A stretch of 64,000 bases of DNA, from NCBI GenBank assembly GCA_965224435.1, contig OZ245048.1, positions 2,790,001 through 2,854,000 on the forward strand, given 5' to 3'. The translations under genes were made by a program, and so were the position numbers. This DNA is from JAJRQY01 sp965224435. Lineage in GTDB: Bacteria > Actinomycetota > Acidimicrobiia > Acidimicrobiales > SZUA-35. Below the pieces are notes generated by a model. It saw only the letters and a list, made by a program, of their open reading frames with translations. It had not been told where the DNA came from and did not search any database. Shown piece after piece: positions 17,226-25,460 of the stretch (positions are counted from its first letter, which is position 1; every line of letters starts with the position of its first letter).

Positions 17226-18269
17226 ATGAGCTTTCCTCTGAACCAGTGGTACATCGCTGCCTCAAGCGATGAGGTAAAGCAATCACTCTTGCCGCGCACC
17301 GTTTGTGGCCAACACCTCGTCCTCTTTCGGACCTCATCAGGTGACCCCGTGGCGCTCACCGATAGCTGTTCCCACCGGGGCTATCCACTCTCAGCCGGAA
17401 GCCTGATCGATGACCAGGTGCAATGTGGCTACCACGGGCTGCAGTTTGATTGCCGCGGCACATGCGTCTGGGTGCCTGGCCAAGATCGCATCCCCTCAAA
17501 GGCCAACGTTGATGCCCGACCCGTGCTTGAGATCGGGCCGTGGCTCTGGGTGTGGATGGGCGACCCGGCAAACCCTGATCATGAGAAGCTTCCGTCCATC
17601 CCCTGGTTTAACGACCCCGCTTGGACGACCGTGCATGGGATGGAGTTGCTGCCAGCACGCTTCGGCCTGCTCATCGACAACCTCATGGATCTGTCGCACG
17701 AAACCTTTCTCCATGGCGGCTTTATCGGCACGCCGGAAGTGGCCGATACCCCAATCGAAACCTCGGTCGACGAAGAAGCACAAGTGATCCGAGTCAGTCG
17801 CAGGATGGCCGGCGTGGAGTGCCCGCCGTTCTACACCGAGTCCACTGGACTCCAGTCACCAATTGACCGCTGGCAAGACATTGAATACCACCCGACATGC
17901 TTCTACCTCTTGCATGTCCGGGTCGCTCCCAGCACCTCGATCCTCACTGAGGGAGACTCGAACAGCAAGCAAGCGACCGACGGCGCCCACCTGAAGGTGC
18001 TCTATGGCATTACTCCCATTGATGAGAGCAACACCATGGATTTCTGGGGTCTGTGTCGAGACTTCGCGGTTGATGACGACGACGTGAGCAGATTTCTTGC
18101 TCGTATGAACCGAGAGGTGGTGCTCCAGGACGTCGTAGCGCTCTCGCTTCTGGAGAGCCGTCTCAGCCAGGATGGTCCGCACAGTGAAGTGAGTTTCAAG
18201 ATTGACGCCGGAGGGTTCGCCGCCCGCCGAATGCTGGCCGAACAAGTCGCAGCCGAGCCCTACATCTAA
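17226..18269 (+). CDS. Rieske non-heme iron oxygenase, alpha subunit (VanA-like)
   Basis: A 347-residue oxygenase. The N-terminal Rieske [2Fe-2S] centre is complete: Cys48/His50 (CSHRG) and Cys67/His70 (CGYH). The mononuclear iron site is visible as NLMDLSHETFLH with bridging Asp155 and ligands His158 and His163. Length and layout match the vanillate O-demethylase (VanA)/dicamba monooxygenase group, which demethylates or hydroxylates aromatic substrates using a separate reductase. No reductase gene is adjacent. A palindromic operator candidate lies just upstream. The substrate is unknown. Confidence 0.92.
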   Translation: MSFPLNQWYIAASSDEVKQSLLPRTVCGQHLVLFRTSSGDPVALTDSCSHRGYPLSAGSLIDDQVQCGYHGLQFDCRGTCVWVPGQDRIPSKANVDARPVLEIGPWLWVWMGDPANPDHEKLPSIPWFNDPAWTTVHGMELLPARFGLLIDNLMDLSHETFLHGGFIGTPEVADTPIETSVDEEAQVIRVSRRMAGVECPPFYTESTGLQSPIDRWQDIEYHPTCFYLLHVRVAPSTSILTEGDSNSKQATDGAHLKVLYGITPIDESNTMDFWGLCRDFAVDDDDVSRFLARMNREVVLQDVVALSLLESRLSQDGPHSEVSFKIDAGGFAARRMLAEQVAAEPYI

Positions 18270-18504
18270 GGGGCCGCAGAACCCTCTGTTGACTGACCAG
18301 CTTTTGGAATTAGCCCTCGGTCTTCCCTTGTCGGCGGCCGCACTGGACACGGCAGAGCGCCGCCAGCATCGACGACAACAGTGACAAACCACCTGGCCAT
18401 TAACCAACCCGCTTCCTCAGGGCTGGCCCGCGCCCTGACGAAGAACACCTGGGTCAATCTTCCCGCCCACTACAAATTTGCCCAAATCAGCCGAAAACAA
18501 GGGG
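18270..18504. other. intergenic stretch without a supported gene
   Basis: These 235 bases between the Rieske and HD-GYP genes hold no convincing ORF. TCAGGGC (18417-18423) and GCCCTGA (18432-18438) can form a 7-bp hairpin with an 8-base loop, a weak terminator candidate for the oxygenase transcript with no T-run. The HD-GYP promoter must lie downstream of it. Confidence 0.4.
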
Positions 18505-20214
18505 ATGAGTGGCCCGACACAGCGCGCCCCCGGCTACGAAACAAAGGCCTGGGTTGCGTCACCGATTCTTGCTTGGACAGTCCGGGTTTCTATTGTCGCG
18601 TTACCTGTCCTTGTTGCCTGGATGACAGTCCGAGTTCTTTCAGAGTCCTTCTACCGACCCGAAGGTGCCTGCGGCCTCGTCTTGTGGATACTCCAAGCCT
18701 TTATTGTTGGTTCCCTGGTCTCGCTGCTGACCGAGCGATTCACCCGTCGTTTCCTGCCGCTCGCCGCCTTGCTCAACATGTCCTTGGTCTTCCCCGACGA
18801 GTCACCATCGCGGTTTGGGCTGGCCCTCAAGTCAGGGACCATTCGTAAGCAAAAGGAACGCCTAAAAACCATCCAGGAAAACGGTCTGGGGACTTCAGAA
18901 ACCGAAGCGGCTGCCGAAGCCATCCATCTAGTTGCAATGTTGGGACAACACGACCGCCTGACCCGCGGCCACACCGAACGAGTTCGGGCCTATTCCGATC
19001 TCATTGCCCAAGAGATGGGGCTCTCCCAAGCAGACCGCGACATGCTGGCTTGGGGCTCCATGCTTCACGATGTCGGAAAGATGATGGTTCCCTCCGAGAT
19101 CCTGAACAAGGAAACGAAGCCAACGAAGGAAGAATGGGCCATCTTGCAGGGCCACCCAGCAGCGGGCGCAGACCTACTGAACCCCTTGTCCGACTGGCTT
19201 GGCCCCTGGGTCCTGGCTGCTTCGGAGCATCACGAGCGATGGGACGGGACCGGCTACCCCCTTGGGTTAGCCGGTAGTCAGATCTCGACTGCTGGACGAA
19301 TCACCGCTGTGGCCGATGCCTATGACGTGATGACCTCCAAGCGGTCCTACAAGGCTCCGATGCCAGCAGAAGAGGCCCGAGAAGAACTGGTACAAGCTTC
19401 GGGAACGCAGTTTGATCCCAATGTGGTGCGAGCCCTGCTCAATGTTTCGGTCGGCAAGAAGGTCCGCTTTGGTCCCGTGGCGTGGTTAGCCGAACTGCCG
19501 GGAGTTGCCACCGGTGCCACAGCGATTCCCAGTGCGGTGGCGACAACCGGGGTCGTCGCTGGATCCATGGCTGTCGGCGCCCTCGCGATAGCTCCGATGC
19601 CTGAGACCCTTGCCTTCGATGGGATAACAACGACAATCGTCGCCACAAGCGAGCCAGTGGCGGCGCTCGAAGAGCTGTCGCCGACGTCTTCAACCGAGCC
19701 AACATCGACCAGCCCTACGTCAACAATTTCTCAAGCCACGTCTTCAACCACGATCGAAGCCTCGACGACAACCGTCAGCATCAACGACAGCACGACCAGC
19801 CAGTTGCCGCATCCATCAACAACGAGCACATCTGCCCTTGCCTCTCGATCAACCACGAGCCAGGCCAAGGCAACAACGACAATCCAGGCGTCAACAACAA
19901 CGACCCAGGCCACAACAACAACTATCGACTCACATGGACTTGTCGTGGCCGGCGACACGCTCACCTTGCGAGAGAACAAGAACAAGAAGATTTACGTCTT
20001 GGAAAACGACCTAGATGGCGGCTCAGGCTTTGATCTCGACACCTTCGAGATCACCGTCGACCCGGCCCACTCGCCGAACTTCCGGGTCCACGGTGACCAC
20101 ATCCACTACAAGGCCGAGAAGGACTACGAGGGAAGCGACTTCCTGGAATACCGGATCTGCAACAACGCTGGCGGTTGCCTAACGGGGCGCCTGGACTTCA
20201 CCATCACCGACTGA
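18505..20214 (+). CDS. membrane HD-GYP phosphodiesterase with Thr/Ser-rich linker and C-terminal cadherin/Ig-like domain
   Basis: About 569 residues with an unusual order. Two hydrophobic segments (18.56-18.74 kb) come first. An HD-GYP domain follows, with HDRLTRGHTERV, the HD pair in LHDVGKMM, HH in SEHHERWDGTGYPLG and AVADAYDVMTSKRSYK, so the metal ligands and GYP motif look intact for c-di-GMP hydrolysis. A third hydrophobic segment is at about 19.50-19.60 kb, then some 100 residues rich in Thr and Ser. The end is a beta-sandwich-like module (VLENDLDGG...YEGSDFLEYRICNNAGG) resembling bacterial cadherin/Ig-like repeats. The tail would be outside the cell and the HD-GYP inside. The start is ATG 18505 (AAGGGG directly before it); a TTG at 18478 is possible. 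Confidence 0.85.
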   Translation: MSGPTQRAPGYETKAWVASPILAWTVRVSIVALPVLVAWMTVRVLSESFYRPEGACGLVLWILQAFIVGSLVSLLTERFTRRFLPLAALLNMSLVFPDESPSRFGLALKSGTIRKQKERLKTIQENGLGTSETEAAAEAIHLVAMLGQHDRLTRGHTERVRAYSDLIAQEMGLSQADRDMLAWGSMLHDVGKMMVPSEILNKETKPTKEEWAILQGHPAAGADLLNPLSDWLGPWVLAASEHHERWDGTGYPLGLAGSQISTAGRITAVADAYDVMTSKRSYKAPMPAEEAREELVQASGTQFDPNVVRALLNVSVGKKVRFGPVAWLAELPGVATGATAIPSAVATTGVVAGSMAVGALAIAPMPETLAFDGITTTIVATSEPVAALEELSPTSSTEPTSTSPTSTISQATSSTTIEASTTTVSINDSTTSQLPHPSTTSTSALASRSTTSQAKATTTIQASTTTTQATTTTIDSHGLVVAGDTLTLRENKNKKIYVLENDLDGGSGFDLDTFEITVDPAHSPNFRVHGDHIHYKAEKDYEGSDFLEYRICNNAGGCLTGRLDFTITD

Positions 20215-20237
20215 TCGACCAACCCGCCAACGAGTCG

Positions 20238-20717
20238 CTAGACGGTTGGAGGTCCTTCAGTGTGCCTACCATCAGAGACCGGTCCTGGGGCTAACTCAAT
20301 GTCTTGCTCGGCTCGTACTCGCTGCCACGTCAGCCGGAGCAAAACCAGCAGTACTCCAAGGCCAGCAAACCCAGCCAACGAGGCCTCCGCGGGCATGACA
20401 ATCGATTCGGTTCCGGGATCTTGCACCTGGTCAGAAGCCATTGTCAGCACAAACAAAAAGAAGGCAGCAAGCACCCCAAATACAAGCAACGGCCGTCGAT
20501 TGACACGAACCCGACCCGAGGTGCGTTGCGAGACTGGTGGCTTCTTGGTCAATATGATGATGACGATGGTGCCAGTCACCACGACCAAGAAGACCAGATT
20601 GCTCAATGAAGCTGTTGGCCGAAGCGTCCACTGGGTAACGCTCTGAAAAACCAGCCATACACTCACGCATCCGGAAATGCCAGCAAGGCTGAGGAGTATC
20701 CGATCCTGGGTTGGCAT
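20238..20717 (-). CDS. hypothetical membrane protein
   Basis: About 159 residues with four hydrophobic segments (LLSLAGISGCVSVWLVF, LSNLVFLVVVTGTIVIIIL, LLVFGVLAAFFLFVLTMA, LAGFAGLGVLLVLL), a basic loop after TM2 and an acidic, Pro-rich C-tail. I recognise no family. ATG 20717 is preferred over the TTG at 20723. It follows the methyltransferase on the same strand by about 70 bp and converges on the HD-GYP gene. It was chosen over overlapping + strand frames because of its coherent membrane topology. Confidence 0.6.
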   Translation of the reverse strand: MPTQDRILLSLAGISGCVSVWLVFQSVTQWTLRPTASLSNLVFLVVVTGTIVIIILTKKPPVSQRTSGRVRVNRRPLLVFGVLAAFFLFVLTMASDQVQDPGTESIVMPAEASLAGFAGLGVLLVLLRLTWQRVRAEQDIELAPGPVSDGRHTEGPPTV

Positions 20718-20787
20718 GGCCAAGATCGTAGCTCACCTGCCAACGAGATCTCCCGGTCCTGATCGGTGTTGGGCTCTTCACCAATAT

Positions 20788-21597
20788 CTAGCGACCGATG
20801 ATTGCCCCCGTGTGCTTCTTTACCTTGAACACTCCGTCCTGTTCAGCGAAAGACTCCAACACCAGCCGACGCATCTGTTCCTCTTCCCGGTCGGTCACGC
20901 CGTCAGTAGTTGGGCTGGATAGCACGAAATCAATCACGTCTTTGGGGTCGGTGCAGTGCAGTTCATCGTCGTATCGCCGCCAACAGACCTCGTCAAACAG
21001 TTCGGTTAGTGCGGCACTCATCATGGCCGGGGTGCAGGCACTAAACATGGAGGAGTATTCGGCTCGTGATCCCAGGACTGCTACCGCGACTGATTCGATC
21101 TCGGCCAGATGGCCCGGCCCGTTGGTGATGATGGCCATGGTGCCTCCGGGTTTGAGCACGCGGGCCATTTGCGCTACCGCCTCCAGCGGATTGGGCACGT
21201 GGTAGAGGGCGTAGGTGGAAACAACGACATCGAACGAGTCGTCTTCAAAGGGCAGCTCTCGTGCATCGCAAGCCTGTCCACGAACCGACGCATATTGACC
21301 AGTGGCCTCAGCTCGGGGCACAGCTTCCTCAATCATGCCCGGCGACAAATCGCTGAGAGTTAGATCGAGTCCCGTCGGCAGAGCTGGGGCTATCGCATCC
21401 CAGAGCCACGCTGGCCCACAGCCGACGTCAAGGACCGACGTGTTCGGAGCCCAACCAACAAGCTCGCTGAACCAGTCAAAGACCGTGGTGCCCGACGTTC
21501 CATACTTCTCGTGCAGGTTGGCGCGCTTGCTCAGATTGGATGAGTTCTTGTACTGCGTCGACCGGAGATACTCCGGATCCTGTCCCTTGACTGCCAT
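20788..21597 (-). CDS. class I SAM-dependent methyltransferase
   Basis: A 269-residue Methyltransf_11-type enzyme. The SAM motif I is VLDVGCGPAWLWDAIA, followed by LSDLSPGMIEEA (acidic ribose-binding residue in LSD), QACDARELPFEDDSFDVVVSTYALYHV and VLKPGGTMAIITNG. The acceptor substrate is not predictable. It is the third gene of a same-strand run below selD, 41 bp after a small membrane-protein gene. A role in Se or As methylation is conceivable from context but nothing specific in the sequence shows it. Confidence 0.88.
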   Translation of the reverse strand: MAVKGQDPEYLRSTQYKNSSNLSKRANLHEKYGTSGTTVFDWFSELVGWAPNTSVLDVGCGPAWLWDAIAPALPTGLDLTLSDLSPGMIEEAVPRAEATGQYASVRGQACDARELPFEDDSFDVVVSTYALYHVPNPLEAVAQMARVLKPGGTMAIITNGPGHLAEIESVAVAVLGSRAEYSSMFSACTPAMMSAALTELFDEVCWRRYDDELHCTDPKDVIDFVLSSPTTDGVTDREEEQMRRLVLESFAEQDGVFKVKKHTGAIIGR

Positions 21598-21638
21598 TGC
21601 CTACCGCCGTCTGCTTGCTCGTGGGTCGAAGAGCGACC

Positions 21639-21884
21639 TTAGCCGAACACGAGGTTGGCCGCCCCGTAGAGCACGCCGCCAAAGACTGCGGCAGAACCGA
21701 GAACGAGCTTCAGTTCGATGCCGGAGAAACCTCGCTCGCCGCCCCACTGAGGAGCAGTTCGCTCGGGCAACTCAGCAGGCTTGAACCAGCTTGATCCTGG
21801 TTTCTTTCTCGACCCATTCGTCGCGAACAACCCGGCTCCAAAAGGAACCGGCTCATCGTCATCATCGAAGCTCGGGTTAAACAT
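21639..21884 (-). CDS. small membrane-anchored hypothetical protein
   Basis: This 81-residue protein has an acidic start (FDDDDEPVPFG), a basic Pro-rich middle and one C-terminal hydrophobic helix (LKLVLGSAAVFGGVLYGAANLVFG), so it is probably tail-anchored with its soluble part in the cytoplasm. The start is ATG 21884, preceded by AGATAGG. It lies between selD and the methyltransferase, same strand. No family was recognised. Codon use looks like the neighbours, which supports a real gene. Confidence 0.6.
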   Translation of the reverse strand: MFNPSFDDDDEPVPFGAGLFATNGSRKKPGSSWFKPAELPERTAPQWGGERGFSGIELKLVLGSAAVFGGVLYGAANLVFG

Positions 21885-21901
21885 GCCTATCTCGTCGGCA
21901 C

Positions 21902-21932
21902 CTTGTTGCTGGAGTCAAGCTCCAGCAACAAG
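21902..21932. terminator. perfect 13-bp inverted repeat between selD and the small membrane-protein gene
   Basis: CTTGTTGCTGGAG (21902-21914) and CTCCAGCAACAAG (21920-21932) pair perfectly around TCAAG. It lies 60 bp after the selD stop and 18 bp before the next start. It has no T-run on the minus strand, so it may be a Rho-independent-like hairpin, an mRNA-stabilising 3' end or an operator. It is the strongest intergenic hairpin in the window. Confidence 0.55.
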
Positions 21933-21992
21933 CTGTGTACAGACGAGATGCGGACAAACGAGATATGCGAGCAACGAACGGTCCTGACCGCT

Positions 21993-23048
21993 CTAGCTCA
22001 GGACGAACTTGCCTTCACCAGCTGAAGTAACACCAATCTTGGCCGCCGTGTGATCAGAGTCAGCTAACGCGGCTAACACACCAGCGGTTTCGCTTGGGTC
22101 GACACCAAACACCAAACCACCCGAGGTTTGAGCGTCAGCAATCAGAAGCTGGCGGGTTTCGTCATGCTCACCGGCATCCAGAATCTTGCTGCCCCACTCC
22201 AGGTTGCGCTTGCTGCCACCGGGCATGATGCCGCCGACCGCCAGGTCAACTGCTCCTGGAAGGAACGGGACTGCGTCCCACTCAACGGTGACGACGACCT
22301 TTGACTCAATGGCCATCCGGCCAAGGTGGCCGAGTAAGCCAAAACCGGTGACGTCTGTGCAACCAGTGGCACCAGCATCAAGGGCGACACGAGATGCGAC
22401 ATCGTTCAACCGGGTCATTGAAGCAATGGCGGCATCGGCCTGTTCGGTCGAGGCCGCGCCAGCCTTGATGGCCGTTGTCAATACTCCGACACCCAACGGC
22501 TTGCTCAAGATCAAGTCCTGGCCAGGCTTCAGACCGGCATTGGTCAGAATGCGATCGGGGTGCACTTCACCAGTTACCGACAAGCCGTACTTGGGTTCGG
22601 GATCGTCAATGGTGTGGCCACCGACAATGGCAAAGCCACCTGCGGTCGCAACATCTTGGCCACCAGCCAACAACTCTCCCAGCATCTCCGTCGGCAAGGC
22701 TTCGGTGTTCCAACCGACAAGATTTAGGGCGAACAATGGCCTCCCACCCATGGCGTACACGTCAGAGACACTGTTAGCCGCGGCGACGCGACCCCATGTC
22801 CGAGCATCATCCACAACTGGTGTGATGAAGTCGGCGGTAGACACGATCGCTCGATCATCATCAAGTTTCCAGACCGCGGCATCATCACCAGTTTCGGTTC
22901 CAACAAGCAAGGCATCGGGACGATCAGACTTCAATTGACGCACGACCTGCGCCAGCTCCCCCGGAGCGAGTTTGCAACCTCAACCAGCGCCATGACTGAA
23001 CTGGGTAAGACGAATTGAAATCTCCGCGTTTGGAGTGGTGGAATTCAT
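21993..23048 (-). CDS. selD: selenide, water dikinase (SelD/SenC), selenoprotein with in-frame TGA
   Basis: It makes selenophosphate from selenide and ATP. Most gene callers would start at 22943 and lose the catalytic N-terminus. Reading upstream in frame gives ATG 23048-23046 with AGGAG six bases before it, then IRLTQFSHGAG-(TGA)-GCKLAPGELAQVVRQL. The TGA, codon 23 at 22982-22980, sits exactly where SelD has its catalytic Cys or Sec (GAG[C/U]GCK), so the product is a 351-residue selenoprotein. Downstream motifs GDDAAVW, STADFITPVVDD, GGHTIDDPEPKYGL, GCTDVTGFGLLGH and ADAQTSGGL are those of SelD. It is divergent from senA (72 bp). In this setting it would supply selenophosphate to SenB, and possibly also to tRNA-Sec synthesis. 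Confidence 0.95.
22947..22979 (-). promoter_or_regulatory. candidate bacterial SECIS element in selD mRNA
   Basis: Directly after the TGA, GCTCC and GGAGC form a 5-bp stem with a GGG apical loop, over a lower TGC/GCA stem separated by an internal loop. The apical loop starts 17 bases after TGA and opens with G, as the bacterial SECIS model requires (G among the first two loop bases, 16-37 nt spacing). Folding was done by eye only. Confidence 0.55.
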
Positions 23049-23120
23049 ACGGGTCTCCTTCGGAATAATGATCAACCAGTGAATCTAGCGAGCTATTCCC
23101 GCTGGCGATAGCGTAGGCCT

Positions 23121-24422
23121 ATGCAACTCACGGATTGGGCTCCAACGGACGTACTCCAACAGTGGGTGACCGGGACCACCGACACCATGCTCCAGCATGT
23201 GAGCGACTTCGAGCCCGACGACGAGCGCTGGCTTGGCCCGTACTTGCCCGTCGTGAATCCTCCAATCTGGGAAATCGGCCACGCTGCCTGGTTCGCCGAA
23301 TGGTTCGTGCTTCGCCAACTCCATGGCCGTGACCCGATTCTGGCCCATGGCGACGCACTCTATGACTCGGCCAAGGTCCCGCATATCACTCGCTGGCAGC
23401 TGAACTTCCCCGATTCCCAAACCACCAAAGACTACGTCCGAGCTGTGGCCGACGGGTTGGTCGAAGTCCTGCAAGACAACCAAGGACTGGACTCGACTGA
23501 CAGCTTCGTGATGTACGCCATCACCCACTATGACGCCCACAACGAAGCGTTGACCTACACCCGCCAAACCTTGGACTGGGGTCCACCGGTCTGGGACGGT
23601 CGACAGTCACCTCAGGAGGGACTGCGTATTGCCGGTGACCGCAAGGTCGATGGAGGCACCCTCCTACTCGGAGCATCACGCGATCAACCCCTGGTAATGG
23701 ACAACGAGAGGTGGGCCCACAAGGTTGAAGTCGCCCCCTTCTCGATGGCTGCCGCACCGGTCACCAACTCGGACTATTCCGCCTTTGTTCATGATGGCGG
23801 CTACAGCAATCCAGCACTCTGGTCACCCGAAGGTTGGGCTTGGCGCGAAAGTGTGCACGCCACCCAACCCTTGTATTGGCGAGGCACCAAGGACGGCTGG
23901 GAACATAAGCGCATGAACAAATGGTGCCCGATTCTGGAACACCAATACCACCCCATGGTGCATGTGTCATGGTATGAAGCCGAGGCCTTTGCCACCTGGG
24001 CTGGCCGACGCTTGCCAACCGAAGCCGAATGGGAGATGGCGGCCACATCAGGCAAAGACCAGCCCAGACAACCCTGGTTCCCCTGGGGCAATCGTGACGC
24101 CAAACATGACGAAGCAGCACTACGAGCCGAAACCATTGGCACCGTCCCCGTCGGAGCGAAAAGTGATGGCGACGGGCCTTGGGGTCACCGCCAGCTCATC
24201 GGCAACGTGTGGGAGTGGACAGCCAGCACCTTTGAGCCGTACCCCCACTTCGAACCGGACGCCTATCGCGACAACAGCGAGCCTTGGTTTGGGAGCCGCA
24301 AGGTCCTGCGAGGCGGCTCTTGGGCCACTCAGAGTCGCTATGTGCGCTCAACCTTCCGGAACTACTTCACCCCTGACCGCCGCGACGTCATTGCCGGGTT
24401 CCGAACCTGCGCTGCTGACTAG
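23121..24422 (+). CDS. senA: EgtB-like sulfoxide/selenoneine synthase (SenA)
   Basis: A 433-residue non-heme iron enzyme of the EgtB family. The N-terminal DinB-like domain carries the three-His iron site: His54 (IGHAAWFAEWF) and His136/His140 in HYDAHNE. The C-terminal formylglycine-generating-enzyme-like domain has RRLPTEAEWEMAA, LIGNVWEWTAS, VLRGGSW and a closing STFRNYFTPDRRDVIAGFRTC. EgtB joins a thiol to hercynine. The neighbouring TIGR04348-type glycosyltransferase and selD point instead to SenA, which couples a selenosugar to hercynine in selenoneine biosynthesis. No egtA, egtC or egtD is in the window, so hercynine must come from an unlinked EgtD. Start ATG 23121; senB follows after 14 bp. 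Confidence 0.88.
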   Translation: MQLTDWAPTDVLQQWVTGTTDTMLQHVSDFEPDDERWLGPYLPVVNPPIWEIGHAAWFAEWFVLRQLHGRDPILAHGDALYDSAKVPHITRWQLNFPDSQTTKDYVRAVADGLVEVLQDNQGLDSTDSFVMYAITHYDAHNEALTYTRQTLDWGPPVWDGRQSPQEGLRIAGDRKVDGGTLLLGASRDQPLVMDNERWAHKVEVAPFSMAAAPVTNSDYSAFVHDGGYSNPALWSPEGWAWRESVHATQPLYWRGTKDGWEHKRMNKWCPILEHQYHPMVHVSWYEAEAFATWAGRRLPTEAEWEMAATSGKDQPRQPWFPWGNRDAKHDEAALRAETIGTVPVGAKSDGDGPWGHRQLIGNVWEWTASTFEPYPHFEPDAYRDNSEPWFGSRKVLRGGSWATQSRYVRSTFRNYFTPDRRDVIAGFRTCAAD

Positions 24423-24436
24423 GACAAGCCCGGTCC

Positions 24437-25450
24437 ATGACTCACATCATCATTGCTGCACCGGTCCGGCCAGGTTCCACCTCAGGCAATGACGTGACCG
24501 CCAGACGTTGGGCTGACCATCTGGTTGAGCTTGGACATCAAGCCACCGTCATTGATGTTTCCCCCGACGGCGAGTTTTCGACTGTCGAACTGGCTCAGGG
24601 TCAGCTCTTGATCGTGCTGCACGCCCGCCGCTGTGCTCCCGTTGCCCGGTGGTGGCGTGATGAACGCGGTCCAGCAGCAATGGTGGTGGCCCTAGCTGGA
24701 ACCGATCTCTACCAAGACCTGCCTGATGATGCCGATGCCATGTGGAGCATTGAAGCCGCGGACGCGCTTGTTGTCCTGCAGACAGCCGCCGTGACCCGAT
24801 TGGCTGGCTTTGACGCGGCTCTAGCCGCCAAGACCACGGTCATTCATCAGTCTGTGCCCGGGCCACTACCCGATCGATTGAGCACCGCGGACAAGGCCGA
24901 ACTCCGCCAGGGTGAATTTCGAGTAGTCGTACTCAGCCACCTGCGAGAAGTGAAAGACCCGCTGATGTGTGCTCGGGCCGCACGCCTGCTCCCCGGAACC
25001 AGCGCCATCGCCGTTCACCATGTCGGGGCTGCTCACACTCGCGATTGGGAGCAGCTGGCCAGCGATGAAACCAGCAGCAATCCACGCTACTGGTGGCATG
25101 GCCCCCTGGACCGCAGCGATGCGTTGGAGCTTCTCACAACAGCAACCGTTCTGGCCTGTACCTCCCTGCTGGAAGGTGGGGCGAACGTCGTCACCGAAGC
25201 AATAGCTCTAGGAATCCCGGTGGTTGGCACCACGATTGATGGCAACACCGGCTTGCTGGGAGATGACTATCCAGGATTGGTCCCCGTCGGGGACGATCAG
25301 GCCCTTGCTGACCTTCTCCTTCGGCTTGAGAGTCAGCCTGCGGCTCTGGCCGAGCTGCAAGGACGAATTGATAGCCGGTACCCCATTACTGAACCCGCCA
25401 ACGAGCAAGCCGCATGGGCCAGCCTTCTGCACACCTTGATACTTGACTAG
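24437..25450 (+). CDS. senB: selenosugar synthase SenB (TIGR04348-type glycosyltransferase)
   Basis: A 337-residue GT-B-fold glycosyltransferase. The N-terminus is HIIIAAPVRPGSTSGNDVTARRWADHL, with the GNDVTARRW segment typical of the TIGR04348 family, then VALAGTDLYQDL and VVVLSHLREVKDPLMCARAA. The nucleotide-sugar site is LLEGGANVVTEAIALGIPVVGTTIDGNTGLLG. SenB-type enzymes transfer selenophosphate onto a UDP-sugar to give a seleno-sugar for SenA (established for the sen pathway). It sits 14 bp after senA and ends 10 bp from the convergent transporter permease gene. Family assignment rests on motif recall and has not been searched. Confidence 0.87.
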   Translation: MTHIIIAAPVRPGSTSGNDVTARRWADHLVELGHQATVIDVSPDGEFSTVELAQGQLLIVLHARRCAPVARWWRDERGPAAMVVALAGTDLYQDLPDDADAMWSIEAADALVVLQTAAVTRLAGFDAALAAKTTVIHQSVPGPLPDRLSTADKAELRQGEFRVVVLSHLREVKDPLMCARAARLLPGTSAIAVHHVGAAHTRDWEQLASDETSSNPRYWWHGPLDRSDALELLTTATVLACTSLLEGGANVVTEAIALGIPVVGTTIDGNTGLLGDDYPGLVPVGDDQALADLLLRLESQPAALAELQGRIDSRYPITEPANEQAAWASLLHTLILD

Positions 25451-25460
25451 AGCGGAACGT

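Noticed and set aside
21993..22943. SelD starting at 22943 as a normal short ORF
   Set aside because: That start omits the catalytic GAG-U-GCK region. The upstream in-frame extension through TGA has the proper N-terminus and a Shine-Dalgarno-led ATG.
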